64,000 nt of DNA from Endozoicomonas sp965198415 (GTDB lineage Bacteria > Pseudomonadota > Gammaproteobacteria > Pseudomonadales > Endozoicomonadaceae), in contig CBDAPN010000030.1 of the NCBI GenBank assembly GCA_965198415.1, forward strand, positions 248,001 to 312,000, written 5' to 3'. The first letter of the stretch is position 1. Each line of letters opens with the position of its first letter. The notes beneath the pieces were generated by a model, which had not been told where the DNA came from, made no database searches, and saw only the letters and a list, made by a program, of their open reading frames with translations. The position numbers and the translations under genes were made by a program. This document shows, one piece after another, positions 15,998 through 25,789 of this stretch.

Positions 15998-16874
15998 CGT
16001 CCGCCTGTGGCAAGTAGTCCAGCACCGCCTGCTTGGCCTGTGCGCCCAACTCATGGGCTTCAAGCAGTGGCGTGTCGGCCTTGAGGTCGAGGTGCATTTG
16101 TATGAACGGCACAGACCCACACACCCGGGTGCGGACTTTGTGAATCCCTAAAACACCGTCAACCGCCAACGCTCTGCGTTTGATTTCCGCCAAATCTTGC
16201 TCTGGCAGGGCGTGATCCATCAGTTGCTGGATGGCCTCCCAAGCCAGAGGGCGTAAACTGAACAGCATATAAGCGCCAATCAATAGAGCAAAAACGCTGT
16301 CCACCTGCTGATAGCCAAAACTGGCAAAGCCAAGGGCGATTAATACCGCCAGATTGGTGAGTAGATCCACCTGATAATGCAAAGAGTCGGATTTAATGGC
16401 TGCCGAGTTGGTTTTTTTGATCACGTAGCGCTGCAACGTCAACAGCGTCAGTGTTGCCACCAGAGAAAATATCATCACGAAGATACCGGCGCCTTCGTTG
16501 ACGAGGGTGACATTGCGCAGGGTAAATCGATCCAAAGCGTTAAGAATCAAAAACAGTGCCGAGCCAGCAATAAAAGCAGACTGCGCCAACACCGCCAACT
16601 GCTCCGCTTTACCGTGACCGTAGGGGTGCTCCTGATCCGGCGGTGCGATGGCCACTTTAACCGCAAACAAGGTAATTAAAGAGGCCAGCACATCCATGGT
16701 GGAGTCCAGCAAAGTGGCCAAAAGGCTCATGGAGCCGGTCATGAACCAGGCAATGAGTTTGGCAGCAATTAATAAACTGGCGGTCAGCACCGAAGCGTAG
16801 GTAGCCAGTTTCAGCAACCGATTTTCAGCGGTTTTGTTTTCACATGGATTGCTGGTCAAGGGTTGTTCTCTCAT
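15966..16874 (-). CDS. fieF: Cation diffusion facilitator (FieF-like)
   Basis: A 302-residue CDF transporter that exchanges divalent cations (iron and zinc in E. coli FieF/YiiP) for protons in the inner membrane. Features are the TM2 metal site (LLDSTMDVLAS), the HPYGHGKAEQLA motif in the cytoplasmic loop, the TM5 region with SDSLHYQVDLLTNLAVL, and a cytoplasmic C-terminal domain (VLGIHKVRTRVCGSVPFIQM, with later HELG and IFHLDP). The 3' end overlaps tatD. The glutaredoxin-like gene lies directly upstream on the same strand, 19 bases away, so they may be cotranscribed. Confidence 0.92.
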   Translation of the reverse strand: MREQPLTSNPCENKTAENRLLKLATYASVLTASLLIAAKLIAWFMTGSMSLLATLLDSTMDVLASLITLFAVKVAIAPPDQEHPYGHGKAEQLAVLAQSAFIAGSALFLILNALDRFTLRNVTLVNEGAGIFVMIFSLVATLTLLTLQRYVIKKTNSAAIKSDSLHYQVDLLTNLAVLIALGFASFGYQQVDSVFALLIGAYMLFSLRPLAWEAIQQLMDHALPEQDLAEIKRRALAVDGVLGIHKVRTRVCGSVPFIQMHLDLKADTPLLEAHELGAQAKQAVLDYLPQADVIFHLDPQQD

Positions 16875-16893
16875 GCAGGGCGATGTGCTTAAG

Positions 16894-17136
16894 TTAACCG
16901 GGGGATGTTAGCCAATTGCTTAATGTCGCCAGCGTAAACGGCCAGCCAAGCTCCCTGCCCTCGCTGGTGGCAACCACCGGAATGCGTACACCGTAACGAT
17001 CAATCAAGGCGTCGGACACACTGATCTCAACCGGCTCCCACTGACAGCCTCCCAATGATGATAAGTGTTTCAGAATCTTCTCAGCCTCTTCGCACAAGTG
17101 GCAACCGGAGGTGGTGTAAAGCAACAATTGAACCAT
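16894..17136 (-). CDS. Glutaredoxin-like protein (DUF836)
   Basis: This 80-residue protein has a thioredoxin-fold start (LLLYTTSGCHLCEEAEKIL) with the CHLC redox motif and the cis-proline segment YGVRIPVV. It matches the DUF836 glutaredoxin-like family of small redox proteins. Function in the cell is not established for this family. It lies just upstream of the cation-efflux gene and probably shares its transcript. Confidence 0.88.
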   Translation of the reverse strand: MVQLLLYTTSGCHLCEEAEKILKHLSSLGGCQWEPVEISVSDALIDRYGVRIPVVATSEGRELGWPFTLATLSNWLTSPG

Positions 17137-17330
17137 AGGAATTTTTCCGCAACCTGCTGCACAGGTATTTAACTGAAGAACACGTGCCAGTTATAGTCGC
17201 ACTAAATTCAAGCTCCATCATAGCGATAAATATAACTACAGAGTTAGTAAAATTTTCATACTTATAACGACAATACGAATTTATTGCTTATACTCTTGAT
17301 GGGCTCTAATAAATCAAGCTGGCTACCCCC

Positions 17331-19301
17331 ATGGACTTTACTTTTTTTAATCAGCTGCTGCTGATTCTGGCGTTATCCGTCATCACTATTGCGTTGTTCA
17401 AGCGTTTCCAACTGCCGGAAAGCCTCGGCTACCTTTTTGTGGGCATTGTTTTAGGCCCGACCACCTCGGGCCTGATTCAACAGGATTTTGACATCGCCCT
17501 GCTGGCAGAAATCGGCGTTGTTTTTCTCCTTTTTACGCTGGGACTTGAGTTCTCCATGAAGACCATTATGGCCATGAAACAAGAAGTTTTTGGCTTGGGT
17601 GGCTTGCAGGTTGTACTCACCACCGCCGGTATCTTTAGCATATTACTGACGTTTAATTTTCCGGTACTGGTCTCTCTGGTTTGCGCGTCAGCCTTAGCAC
17701 TGTCGTCTACCGCCATTGTCTCCAAAGAGCTGACACAAAGTAATGAAATTCGCTCCCGCCAAGGCCAGCTCGCCATTGGCGTGTTGCTGTTTCAGGATAT
17801 TGCGGCGGTTATTTTTCTCATCATGATTCCGGTGCTTGTCGGTGGTGGCGGCGATTCTTCTGTGGCGGTCTCTTTGGGACTGGCTTTTGCCAAGGGTATT
17901 GCGTTTGTTGTTTTTATGCTCGCAATCGGCAAATGGGTGTTGCCGCGAATCTTTCATGAAGTGGCCAAAGCGCGCTCAGAAGAGCTGTTTGTGCTGATGG
18001 CTCTGGTCATCGCCCTGATAGCCGCCTGGCTTTCCCACGCCATGGGTCTGTCCATGGCTTTGGGTGGTTTTGTTGCCGGAATGATGATGGGGGAGAGCCA
18101 CTACAAACATCAGGTAGAGGCGGACATCAAACCCTTTCGCGATGTTTTGCTGGGGCTTTTCTTCGTCTCCGTCGGCCTGATGCTGAATATGACCGTGCTG
18201 CGGGCATTTTGGCAGGAGATTCTTTTAGGCACTCTGGCACTGATTATTTTCAAATTTGTCGTTATTTATCTATTGGCAAGAACCTTTGCCGAAACCAAAA
18301 ATATCTCTATGCGCACCAGTCTGACGCTGGCACAGGGGGGCGAGTTCTGCTTTGCCCTTGTGGCTTTGGCCTCACAGTACGGTGAAAGCGGAGGCAATTT
18401 AACCTCCATCGTGCTGGCCGTGACCATTCTTTCAATGATGATTGCGCCACTGCTCATCAGAAACAGCAACGCACTGGTTAAACTGATGCGCTTTGACCGC
18501 ACCGAAGCAACCCTGCACCGCACAAAAGAAGAAGAAGTCCGAAAACAGACCGCCCACATCCATCACCACACCCTGATCTGTGGTTTTGGCCGCGTTGGTC
18601 AAACCATCGCCCGCTTCCTCACGCAGGAGAAAAAAGCGTTTATTGCCATTGATGATGACCCCCTCCACGTTCACGAAGCCGGACTGGCCGGAGAGCCGGT
18701 ATTTTTTGGTGACTGTCGCAAACTGGAACTGTTGCTGGCGGTGGGCTTAGAAAGAGCCAGCCAAGTGGTCATTTGCATCGACCGCCCGGAAAATGCCCTG
18801 CAAATTCTGCGAGCTATACGTCAAAAGTCACCTCGCCTGCCGGTACTGGTAAGAACCCGGGATGACAGCCAATCAGACGAGTTGCGTCAAGCCGGTGCCA
18901 CGGTGGTTATTCCCGAAATACTGGAGTCCAGCCTCGTTATCGTCAAACACGCCCTGTTACAACTGGGTATGAACCCTTCGCAGGTGCGCCAACGAGTACA
19001 TCAGGCCAGAACCCGCGGATACGAAATTCTCAACGGCTTCTATCCAGGCATTAATGACTACCTGCTGGAAAATGACATCAAAGCGCACCGCCACGCAGTG
19101 ACCGTAAGTAAAGGATGTCGTGCCGCTGATAAAACCATTCAATCTCTCGACTTCAAAGGCCACGATGTCTCAATTGTGGAAATTCGCCGCAATAATATCG
19201 TGTTACAACCGCAGCCTAATATGCTCATTCAGCCCGGTGATATTGTGGTGCTAACCGGCAGTAATAGCGCTATTTCTCTCATAGAAAAACTGTTTGCATA
19301 A
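17331..19301 (+). CDS. CPA2 monovalent cation/proton antiporter with RCK domain (Kef/YbaL type)
   Basis: The 656-residue protein has an N-terminal Na+/H+ exchanger domain of about 12 hydrophobic segments (residues 1-385), including EIGVVFLLFTLGLEFS and the SALALSSTAIVSKEL half helix. A cytoplasmic TrkA-N/RCK domain follows (HTLICGFGRVGQTIARFLTQ, then AIDDDP), and a TrkA-C domain closes it (GCRAADKTIQSLDF to LTGS). Such proteins export potassium or sodium in exchange for protons, gated by nucleotide or glutathione. It is monocistronic and probably in the inner membrane. The exact ion cannot be told from sequence. Confidence 0.9.
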   Translation: MDFTFFNQLLLILALSVITIALFKRFQLPESLGYLFVGIVLGPTTSGLIQQDFDIALLAEIGVVFLLFTLGLEFSMKTIMAMKQEVFGLGGLQVVLTTAGIFSILLTFNFPVLVSLVCASALALSSTAIVSKELTQSNEIRSRQGQLAIGVLLFQDIAAVIFLIMIPVLVGGGGDSSVAVSLGLAFAKGIAFVVFMLAIGKWVLPRIFHEVAKARSEELFVLMALVIALIAAWLSHAMGLSMALGGFVAGMMMGESHYKHQVEADIKPFRDVLLGLFFVSVGLMLNMTVLRAFWQEILLGTLALIIFKFVVIYLLARTFAETKNISMRTSLTLAQGGEFCFALVALASQYGESGGNLTSIVLAVTILSMMIAPLLIRNSNALVKLMRFDRTEATLHRTKEEEVRKQTAHIHHHTLICGFGRVGQTIARFLTQEKKAFIAIDDDPLHVHEAGLAGEPVFFGDCRKLELLLAVGLERASQVVICIDRPENALQILRAIRQKSPRLPVLVRTRDDSQSDELRQAGATVVIPEILESSLVIVKHALLQLGMNPSQVRQRVHQARTRGYEILNGFYPGINDYLLENDIKAHRHAVTVSKGCRAADKTIQSLDFKGHDVSIVEIRRNNIVLQPQPNMLIQPGDIVVLTGSNSAISLIEKLFA

Positions 19302-19384
19302 AAAAACGTAGATTTCTCCTGTCTGCCGAAAAGACAGGAGCAGGAAAACACTGCAGGGAGCACTAACTGAACCGAGGTTTAAAT

Positions 19385-20989
19385 ATGTTGGTCTCCCGCA
19401 CCAAAAAACATTTTTTTTGGGCTGTTTTTTTATCGTCAACCCTGCTATCGACGCCCCACAGCTTGCTGTGGGCAGATGAAAAAAAACCAATTGCAACGCT
19501 GAACATCTCTGATAACAGCCAAATCAGCATTGAACCGAGCGAACAAAAATCACTGAAAATAGCCATCAACACTGAGGGGCTTGAGAAGGATTTGCAGGGC
19601 AGTATCCCCATCTCATTTCTTCTGGAGCGGGATGAAACCACCTTTGAAAATGGCGAAAAAACCTTGCAATGGCATAAAAAATTGCAAAAGGAAAACGCCA
19701 AAGTCGTTAATAGCCCTGTTTTTTACATGAACCTTGAGATCAGTGAAGCACTGGCCAACAAACCACTGCAACTGAAAGTTATAAAAGAAGAAGATATTTC
19801 CCGCGCAGCCATCTTTTTTTCATTAACCCCCCAAATACTTCCATTTTTTATCCCCGGCAATGTAGACCCTGGCAACCTTCAGCACAATGGCCCACTGGAC
19901 TTTGTCTTTCGGTCACAGGCTATGAGCTACAAATTATTTGATGTCGAAATGATGAAGTTCGCCCGGGAGCTATTGGAGGAGCAAATGGTTTTTGAAAAAA
20001 AATCCCTGCTCGCCCAATGCTCCATTAAAACGGCTGAAGGGCTGGCCATGCTTAGGACGGGTTTTTACGAAGGCGGTGATGCCATCAGGGGAGATGACAA
20101 CGTCGCCCGGTATCGCAAAACCGACATGTTTCGCCGCTACCTGAAAACCGGTGCCATCAAACGACTGATGGACTGTATGTCCGACGTCGTCACCGAAGCC
20201 CTGCTAGGAATGAACAATAACTTTTTTAACGGGTCAAAAATGAACTCGCTCCAGGCTAACGGTTTTGCCAAGCTGCTGTTGGGGTACAATTTCAACCTAT
20301 TTGCTTACGAGGCCGGTGACTTTTTAAAGCTGTTACGTCAAGAGTTGCAATCGATGGATTTTCATGACCCCGAAGCAATCGGCAGAAACCTCGACGCATC
20401 ACTAATCAAAGCGACCCAGTTCACCATCCATGAAGGCTATGAAGCGATGTTTCGCGGTACACTCAAAGCGCGGGGGTTGAATGAAGCCTACGCGATACCA
20501 ATGACAGAAGCCGCAGCTGCGTTGGAGATAGTCATCCGGCTATTGGGTGTTGCCAATATCAATCACATCATTGATTCCGGCAACCGTCGGCAAGTGCATA
20601 CCACCGCCTCCATATATCACCGAATTGAAGCAATGACCGTTACCGTGATGAAGTCAGTAAAATCGATCAAGATGAACAAACAACAGCAAGTTGTTGCCGG
20701 TGTTGCCATACCTTTTGTCGTCAATCTTGCCCTGATGGCTGCGGTGGGTCATTATCAGAAATCCTCACTGATTGACAAGTCAATGGACTCTTTCTTTAAC
20801 GGTGTGGTCAGTTCATCACTATCGTTATTTATTGCGCCCATTCTACAAAGCTATGCGCTGGTGGGAATTAGAAAAATTCAAAAACCTCTGGTCGACTATT
20901 TAAACATCGGTGAGAAAAGTTATACAAAACGACTGCTGGCCAATAGTCTGCGTTATCGCATTGTTGTAGATGTAGACACGAGGGAATAA
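19385..20989 (+). CDS. Exported membrane protein of unknown function, paralog of the next gene
   Basis: This 534-residue protein begins with a signal peptide (MLVSRTKKHFFWAVFLSSTL, then TPHSLLWA). An N-terminal beta domain follows (about 30-130: ISIEPSEQKSLKIAINTEGL and KDLQGSIPISFLLE). The long helical middle has conserved cysteines (LLAQCSIKTAEG and LMDCMSD) and the block KLLLGYNFNLF. Two hydrophobic segments are near the C-terminus (VAGVAIPFVVNLALMAAVGH and SLSLFIAPILQSYALVGI). The architecture and cysteine positions match the gene at 21221. An excellent GAGG ribosome site supports the start. No family was recognised; an envelope location is inferred. Confidence 0.75.
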   Translation: MLVSRTKKHFFWAVFLSSTLLSTPHSLLWADEKKPIATLNISDNSQISIEPSEQKSLKIAINTEGLEKDLQGSIPISFLLERDETTFENGEKTLQWHKKLQKENAKVVNSPVFYMNLEISEALANKPLQLKVIKEEDISRAAIFFSLTPQILPFFIPGNVDPGNLQHNGPLDFVFRSQAMSYKLFDVEMMKFARELLEEQMVFEKKSLLAQCSIKTAEGLAMLRTGFYEGGDAIRGDDNVARYRKTDMFRRYLKTGAIKRLMDCMSDVVTEALLGMNNNFFNGSKMNSLQANGFAKLLLGYNFNLFAYEAGDFLKLLRQELQSMDFHDPEAIGRNLDASLIKATQFTIHEGYEAMFRGTLKARGLNEAYAIPMTEAAAALEIVIRLLGVANINHIIDSGNRRQVHTTASIYHRIEAMTVTVMKSVKSIKMNKQQQVVAGVAIPFVVNLALMAAVGHYQKSSLIDKSMDSFFNGVVSSSLSLFIAPILQSYALVGIRKIQKPLVDYLNIGEKSYTKRLLANSLRYRIVVDVDTRE

Positions 20990-21220
20990 AAATAACCACT
21001 CATATAATAAATAAGCACAGTAATCGCCATGATATTTTGTTAACTGTTTTTTAAATAAAAGGAAATAAAAAACAAACTATCATTCTGATTAATTATGTTA
21101 AATATCATGTAAATACGTTTAGAATATATTAGCTCACCTGAAGTTACTTAATGATATAAGGAACAGGTGGCTATCTTTAACGAATGCAACTTTTAATCTG
21201 AGCAAAGGAGTGCCTGACGG

Positions 21221-22963
21221 ATGAGGGGTCCTATGTTGGCACGCCACGGTGTTTTGAAAAATAATAACTGTAACTGGTTTGAACTGATAACAAGATCATT
21301 AGCAAGATCCTGTAAAATCATTTATGTCCTATTCAGTTTTTTATTCGCCCATCTCTTAACGGCTTCAACGCAATTGCCGGATGACGATGGTCTTACTCTC
21401 CAGCCCGACGCACCGTTATCAACGGAAATAACCATTGATAACACAGAGTCGATCCACCTAAGAATTGATACTAAAGCGCTAGAAAAAGAGCTGCACGGTA
21501 AAATTCCAATAAAGTTTTACTCTAAAAACAAAGAACTATCATTCAGCAATCACGACCAAGAAAACAGCGAACTGTACTGGCACAAAAATAACATTACATT
21601 CACCGAAAAAGGCAAGTCAGTAGAAACGGACAACAGTGATCTGATCAACTTCCGCTTCACCCCTACTAAAGACATGGTGGGCAAAAAAGTAGTATTTGCG
21701 TTGGAGAAAGAAGAAAACCTTTCAAAAGCAGCGGCTGTTGGGGCGTTGATTCCACAAATGATTCCCGTGGCCATCATGGAAGCGTTCAATGTCCCCGTCA
21801 AATGGGCTCCCCATAGCTTCTGGGACAGCATGCTGCATTGGAACTTTCTGCTGCTGGAGCTTGATGTAATTCGCTCAGCCAAAGAACTCATCAAGCATCA
21901 GGTTTTCAAGGATCAGTACTCCTCCCGCTTCGCCCAATGCTCCGCTGACCTGGTCGAGGGCTTTATCATCTATAACGCCGCTAACCATGGTCATAGCCCT
22001 TTTAAATCCACTGAACTTGGTGAAGGTCGTCTGCCCGCCCAAGAAACTAACCGTGTGGATGCGTTTCGCGTGTATCTGCGCTCAACGCCCACCAACCGGA
22101 TGTTGGACTGCATATCTGGTAATGTTGCCGATGCCCTGAAAACACTGAGCAAAGAAGGCAAGTTGAAAGAGGTCTTTGGCAACTGGTCACACCTGAACAC
22201 CCTGAACGATAAAACACTTGAAGGCGTGGCCAAACTCATGGTGGGTTATGGATTCAACTTATTTGTTGATGCACCAGCAGGGTTATTAATGGCCCTTCGC
22301 TCAGACCTCGGACTGCCTGACAACCAGAACATCGGCCCCGCTTTCACCAACTCTTTACGAACCAGTATCCAATACACCATTCACAACGGCTACATCAGCT
22401 TTTTTAAAGGCCGTGGCTGGAGCGATACCAGCGCTTACGCCTTAGCCTCCGGTGCTGGTGTACTCGAAATCGGCTATCGCTTCTACCGACTGCACACTTT
22501 GACGGGCATACACAATGCCCTTGACAGCCGCAGCACAGTGGAGGCACGGTTTAACCACCAAATGGGTTCCATTGGTGAGCGATCAGAAGCCATTGTCTCT
22601 TCAGGTTTTGGCCTGATCCCCATACCAAAGGACACCTTGAAGCACACCGCCACAGCCGCAGCGGTAACCCTCGGCGCATGGGCAGTGTTTAGCGCCGCTG
22701 CACAGACAGGCTGGCTAAATAATGTCATGCCCTTCGGCTTAAACACCAGTGTTCAGCGCGTGGTTACTTCCGGTGCTAATGGTCTGGTACTTGGCACGTT
22801 ATCTTATGTACTCCTCCCCTACATCAAAAAAATGTCACGTAACGCCTCGCAACTAGCGGCTGATCAGGTAGTTTCACAGACCAAAGCAAGTAAAAACAGT
22901 TGGATTGGCTATTTTGCCGCCAGAGATACGCAATACAAAATCAGTGTGGTTGTGGTGGAATAA
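21221..22963 (+). CDS. Exported membrane protein of unknown function, paralog of the previous gene
   Basis: The 580-residue protein shares the layout of its upstream neighbour: a hydrophobic export signal (about residues 35-48, FSFLFAHLLTA), a beta domain (TIDNTESIHLRIDTKALEKE, then LHGKIPIKF), matching cysteines (RFAQCSADLVEG and MLDCISGNVADAL), the KLMVGYGFNLF block and TIHNGYISFF. Two hydrophobic segments lie near the C-terminus (AAAVTLGAWAVFSAAA and GANGLVLGTLSYVLLPYI), and both proteins end in a YKISVVVVE/YRIVVDVD strand. The signal is preceded by an unusually long N-terminus, so a later start is possible, but AAGGAG lies ten bases before this ATG. Tandem duplication is clear; function is unknown. 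Confidence 0.75.
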   Translation: MRGPMLARHGVLKNNNCNWFELITRSLARSCKIIYVLFSFLFAHLLTASTQLPDDDGLTLQPDAPLSTEITIDNTESIHLRIDTKALEKELHGKIPIKFYSKNKELSFSNHDQENSELYWHKNNITFTEKGKSVETDNSDLINFRFTPTKDMVGKKVVFALEKEENLSKAAAVGALIPQMIPVAIMEAFNVPVKWAPHSFWDSMLHWNFLLLELDVIRSAKELIKHQVFKDQYSSRFAQCSADLVEGFIIYNAANHGHSPFKSTELGEGRLPAQETNRVDAFRVYLRSTPTNRMLDCISGNVADALKTLSKEGKLKEVFGNWSHLNTLNDKTLEGVAKLMVGYGFNLFVDAPAGLLMALRSDLGLPDNQNIGPAFTNSLRTSIQYTIHNGYISFFKGRGWSDTSAYALASGAGVLEIGYRFYRLHTLTGIHNALDSRSTVEARFNHQMGSIGERSEAIVSSGFGLIPIPKDTLKHTATAAAVTLGAWAVFSAAAQTGWLNNVMPFGLNTSVQRVVTSGANGLVLGTLSYVLLPYIKKMSRNASQLAADQVVSQTKASKNSWIGYFAARDTQYKISVVVVE

Positions 22964-23060
22964 ACGTGAGCTCGACATAAAGTAACCTGCACAACATTTG
23001 CCAACGACAATAACAAATTCTTAGAATGAACCGATGTTCAGCAATCATAGGAGTTGGCAA

Positions 23061-23264
23061 ATGTCTGACAAAAAAGGTACCGGCGTAAAATCCGTTATCT
23101 TCAGTGCACTGTCTGCCGCTTTTGGGGTACAAAAAAGAGCGAATCTGGAAAGGGATTTTCAGCAGGGGAAACCAGCGCACTACATCATCGCTGGTATTGT
23201 TGGAACGTTACTGTTTATTGCAATTTTGATGACCATTGTCGTTTTGGTAATGCCCGACAAATAG
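23061..23264 (+). CDS. DUF2970 family small membrane protein
   Basis: A 67-residue protein with SVIFSALSAAFGVQKRANLE followed by RDFQQGKPAHYIIAGIVGT and one C-terminal membrane helix (to VVLVMPDK). This matches DUF2970, a family of small inner-membrane proteins without known function. The start at 23061 has AGGAG eight bases before it, which is better than the in-frame ATG at 23034. Confidence 0.85.
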   Translation: MSDKKGTGVKSVIFSALSAAFGVQKRANLERDFQQGKPAHYIIAGIVGTLLFIAILMTIVVLVMPDK

Positions 23265-23268
23265 TCGA

Positions 23269-23358
23269 TCACTGAGTTGCTACCCAGTATACAGAAGTAA
23301 CTACGACCAGAGTGACAATAACAATTGCGGCAATGGCATCTGCGGTGCTGTCTTTCAT
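23269..23358 (-). CDS. 29-residue single-pass membrane microprotein
   Basis: This short frame encodes MKDSTADAIAAIVIVTLVVV followed by TSVYWVATQ: a short charged N-terminus and one membrane helix. A GGGAG sequence lies five to six bases before the ATG. It ends five bases from the stop of the convergent DUF2970 gene and is upstream of, and divergent from, cysI. Small proteins of this look are often missed in annotation. Its function is unknown. Confidence 0.6.
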   Translation of the reverse strand: MKDSTADAIAAIVIVTLVVVTSVYWVATQ

Positions 23359-23569
23359 CTTGGCTCCCGTGTTTGGTTATTTAGTGATCTAACCAAATTA
23401 GCGAAATATTCTCCGCTCATCAACGTCTGATGACACCCTTAATTATTACTTTTCAATATAGATTTATTAAAAAATATTAGTTTTAAGAATAAATAAAAAT
23501 CAGTATCCTCAAACGCTCCAACGTTTATAGCTGTTCCCACGGGGACAACCCTGACGATAAGAGCAATTC

Positions 23570-25225
23570 ATGTATAAATACGACGATTACGACCAGCGTA
23601 TAGTCGATGAGCGGGTAACACAGTTTCGGGATCAAACCCGACGCTATCTGGCAGGCTCACTGTCAGAAGAGGAGTTCCTGCCGCTTCGTCTGCAAAATGG
23701 CCTCTATGTTCAGCGCTTTGCCCCAATGCTCAGAATTGCCATACCTTATGGCATGATCAGCAGTACACAAATGCGTAAGCTGGCGGACATTTCCCGCCGC
23801 TACGACAAAGGCTATGTCCACTTTACTACCCGACAAAATGTTCAGTTGAACTGGCCTCGCCTGGAAGAAGTGCCGGATATTCTGGGCGAGCTGGCTAGCG
23901 TGGAAATGCACGCCATTCAAACCAGTGGCAACTGCATTCGCAATACCACCACCGATCAATTTGCCGGCATTGCCGACGATGAAGTCGTCGACCCACGTCC
24001 ATGGTGTGAAATTATCCGACAATGGTCGACCTTACATCCGGAGTTTGCCTACCTACCACGTAAATTCAAAATTGCCGTTTGTGCCTCCAGCGAAGACAGA
24101 GCAGCAACCCAAGTACACGACATTGGCGTACACGCGTTTTTAAATGAACACAATCAGCTACGCTTTAAAATTCTGGCTGGTGGTGGCTTGGGCAGAACCC
24201 CGATGATTGGTTCGGTGATCAAGCCATCTTTGGCGCCTAATGATCTGCTCAGTTATCTTGATGCGGTACTGCGAGTCTACAATCGCTACGGTCGACGGGA
24301 TAATAAATATAAAGCCAGAATCAAAATCCTGGTCAAAGCACTGACGCCTGAAGTCTTTGCCGCCAAGGTCGAAGCGCAGTGGCAGCAACTAAAATGCGAT
24401 AAAACGACACTGCCCGAACTTGAGATTGACCGGGTACAACGTTTTTTCACCGCACCGAATTATTCACCGCGCCAAGATTTGGACTTTAATAACCTTGCCC
24501 TCACCGGGGGCCTTGATTTTCAACGCTGGTTGCAAAGAAACGTTCACCCCCACAAACAAGCGGGCTACAGCGCCGTCACTCTCACTTTAAAAGCCACCGC
24601 CGAAGCTCCGGGAGATGCCAGTGCCGACCAGCTTGAGCACATTGCCGATCTGGCGGACGAGTACAGCTTTGGAGAGCTTAGAGTTAGCCACGAGCAAAAC
24701 CTTATTCTGGCCGATGTGCCCCAAAGCCGACTGATGGAGTTGTGGCAGAGGTTGAAGCAGCTCAATCTGGCCACCGCCAATCAGGGCCTGTTGACCGATT
24801 TGATCTGCTGTCCGGGCGGTGACTTCTGTGCTCTGGCGAACGCTCGCTCAATCCCTCTGGCCGCACAAATTCAACGACAGTTCGATGATATGGATTTTCT
24901 GCACGATATCGGCGAGCTGGATTTGAATATTTCTGGCTGTATGAATGCCTGCGCCCACCATCACGTGGGTCATATCGGTATTCTTGGCGTTGATCGCAAA
25001 GGCGAAGAGTATTACCAAATTCAGGTGGGCGGTGCATCAGGCCATGACGCCTCACTGGGTAAAATTCTGGGGCCTTCTTTTAAAATGGATGAAGTGCCGA
25101 CAGTGGTCGAAAAAATCCTGACCACCTACCTCGAACACCGGACACTGGAAGAGCGTTTTATTGACACTTGTCGTCGAGTCGGCATTCAACCATTCAAGGA
25201 GAAGGTCTATGCCAAAGCTGCTTAA
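23570..25225 (+). CDS. cysI: Sulfite (or nitrite) reductase hemoprotein, CysI-type
   Basis: This 551-residue siroheme/4Fe-4S reductase reduces sulfite to sulfide in cysteine biosynthesis. The two ferredoxin-like half domains are present (GYVHFTTRQNVQLNWPRLE in the first half). The cluster and siroheme cysteines are intact: CPGGDFC (C-x5-C) and SGCMNACAHHHVGHIG (C-x3-C). The overlapping downstream DUF934 gene is the usual partner of this stand-alone CysI type in pseudomonads. cysK, for the next step, is also in the window (36 kb) but not linked. The start follows an AAGAG site. Confidence 0.92.
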   Translation: MYKYDDYDQRIVDERVTQFRDQTRRYLAGSLSEEEFLPLRLQNGLYVQRFAPMLRIAIPYGMISSTQMRKLADISRRYDKGYVHFTTRQNVQLNWPRLEEVPDILGELASVEMHAIQTSGNCIRNTTTDQFAGIADDEVVDPRPWCEIIRQWSTLHPEFAYLPRKFKIAVCASSEDRAATQVHDIGVHAFLNEHNQLRFKILAGGGLGRTPMIGSVIKPSLAPNDLLSYLDAVLRVYNRYGRRDNKYKARIKILVKALTPEVFAAKVEAQWQQLKCDKTTLPELEIDRVQRFFTAPNYSPRQDLDFNNLALTGGLDFQRWLQRNVHPHKQAGYSAVTLTLKATAEAPGDASADQLEHIADLADEYSFGELRVSHEQNLILADVPQSRLMELWQRLKQLNLATANQGLLTDLICCPGGDFCALANARSIPLAAQIQRQFDDMDFLHDIGELDLNISGCMNACAHHHVGHIGILGVDRKGEEYYQIQVGGASGHDASLGKILGPSFKMDEVPTVVEKILTTYLEHRTLEERFIDTCRRVGIQPFKEKVYAKAA

Positions 25226-25685
25226 AAACCGACAGGTGTCCGAGAGCTCGCTGCACGTCCTAACGACAGAGCAGCTCGAACAGCCCCTGCCAGCTGGCGA
25301 TGTCCTGCTGCCGGCACAGGCAGCGCGGTCGCAGTCGGTGGCGCAACAGGTCGGCATTTGGTTTGACAGCGATGGTGAACCGGAGGCGCTGGCCGATAGT
25401 CTGCATGAATATGCGGTCATTGGCGTTCACTTTCCGGTGTTTACCGATGGCCGGGGTTACTCCATTGCCCGGCTGCTGCGCGATCAACTGGGATACCGGG
25501 GTGATATCCGTGCTATTGGCGATGTCTTAGTGGATCAGATTCATTACCTGCACCGCTGTGGCTTTAGCAGTTTTTGCCTGCGGGAAGACCAAAACCCTGA
25601 CGACGCCATGGTCGCATTAGCTGGTTTCAGTGCTCACTATCAGGCAGGTACTGACGACAGTGCTCCACTGTATCGACGTCGCTAA
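25209..25685 (+). CDS. DUF934 protein, CysI-associated
   Basis: The 158-residue protein starts inside the end of cysI (17-base overlap), so the two are translationally coupled. The family core is visible: VIGVHFPVFTDGRGYSIARL, then LLRDQLGYRGDIRAIGDVLV, DQIHYLHRCGFSSF. DUF934 proteins consistently follow this type of cysI in proteobacteria and are presumed to assist sulfite reduction. The biochemical role is unknown. The frame is open upstream to 25161, but family similarity begins at 25209. Confidence 0.88.
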   Translation: MPKLLKNRQVSESSLHVLTTEQLEQPLPAGDVLLPAQAARSQSVAQQVGIWFDSDGEPEALADSLHEYAVIGVHFPVFTDGRGYSIARLLRDQLGYRGDIRAIGDVLVDQIHYLHRCGFSSFCLREDQNPDDAMVALAGFSAHYQAGTDDSAPLYRRR

Positions 25686-25789
25686 TCATACGACAATCTC
25701 TTCGTACTAGAAGAGATTTGTCTCTTAATCTGCACAACTAGCCACTGTTGGTTATACTGAACTTTCCATAAATCCAAGAACGAGCCTAA

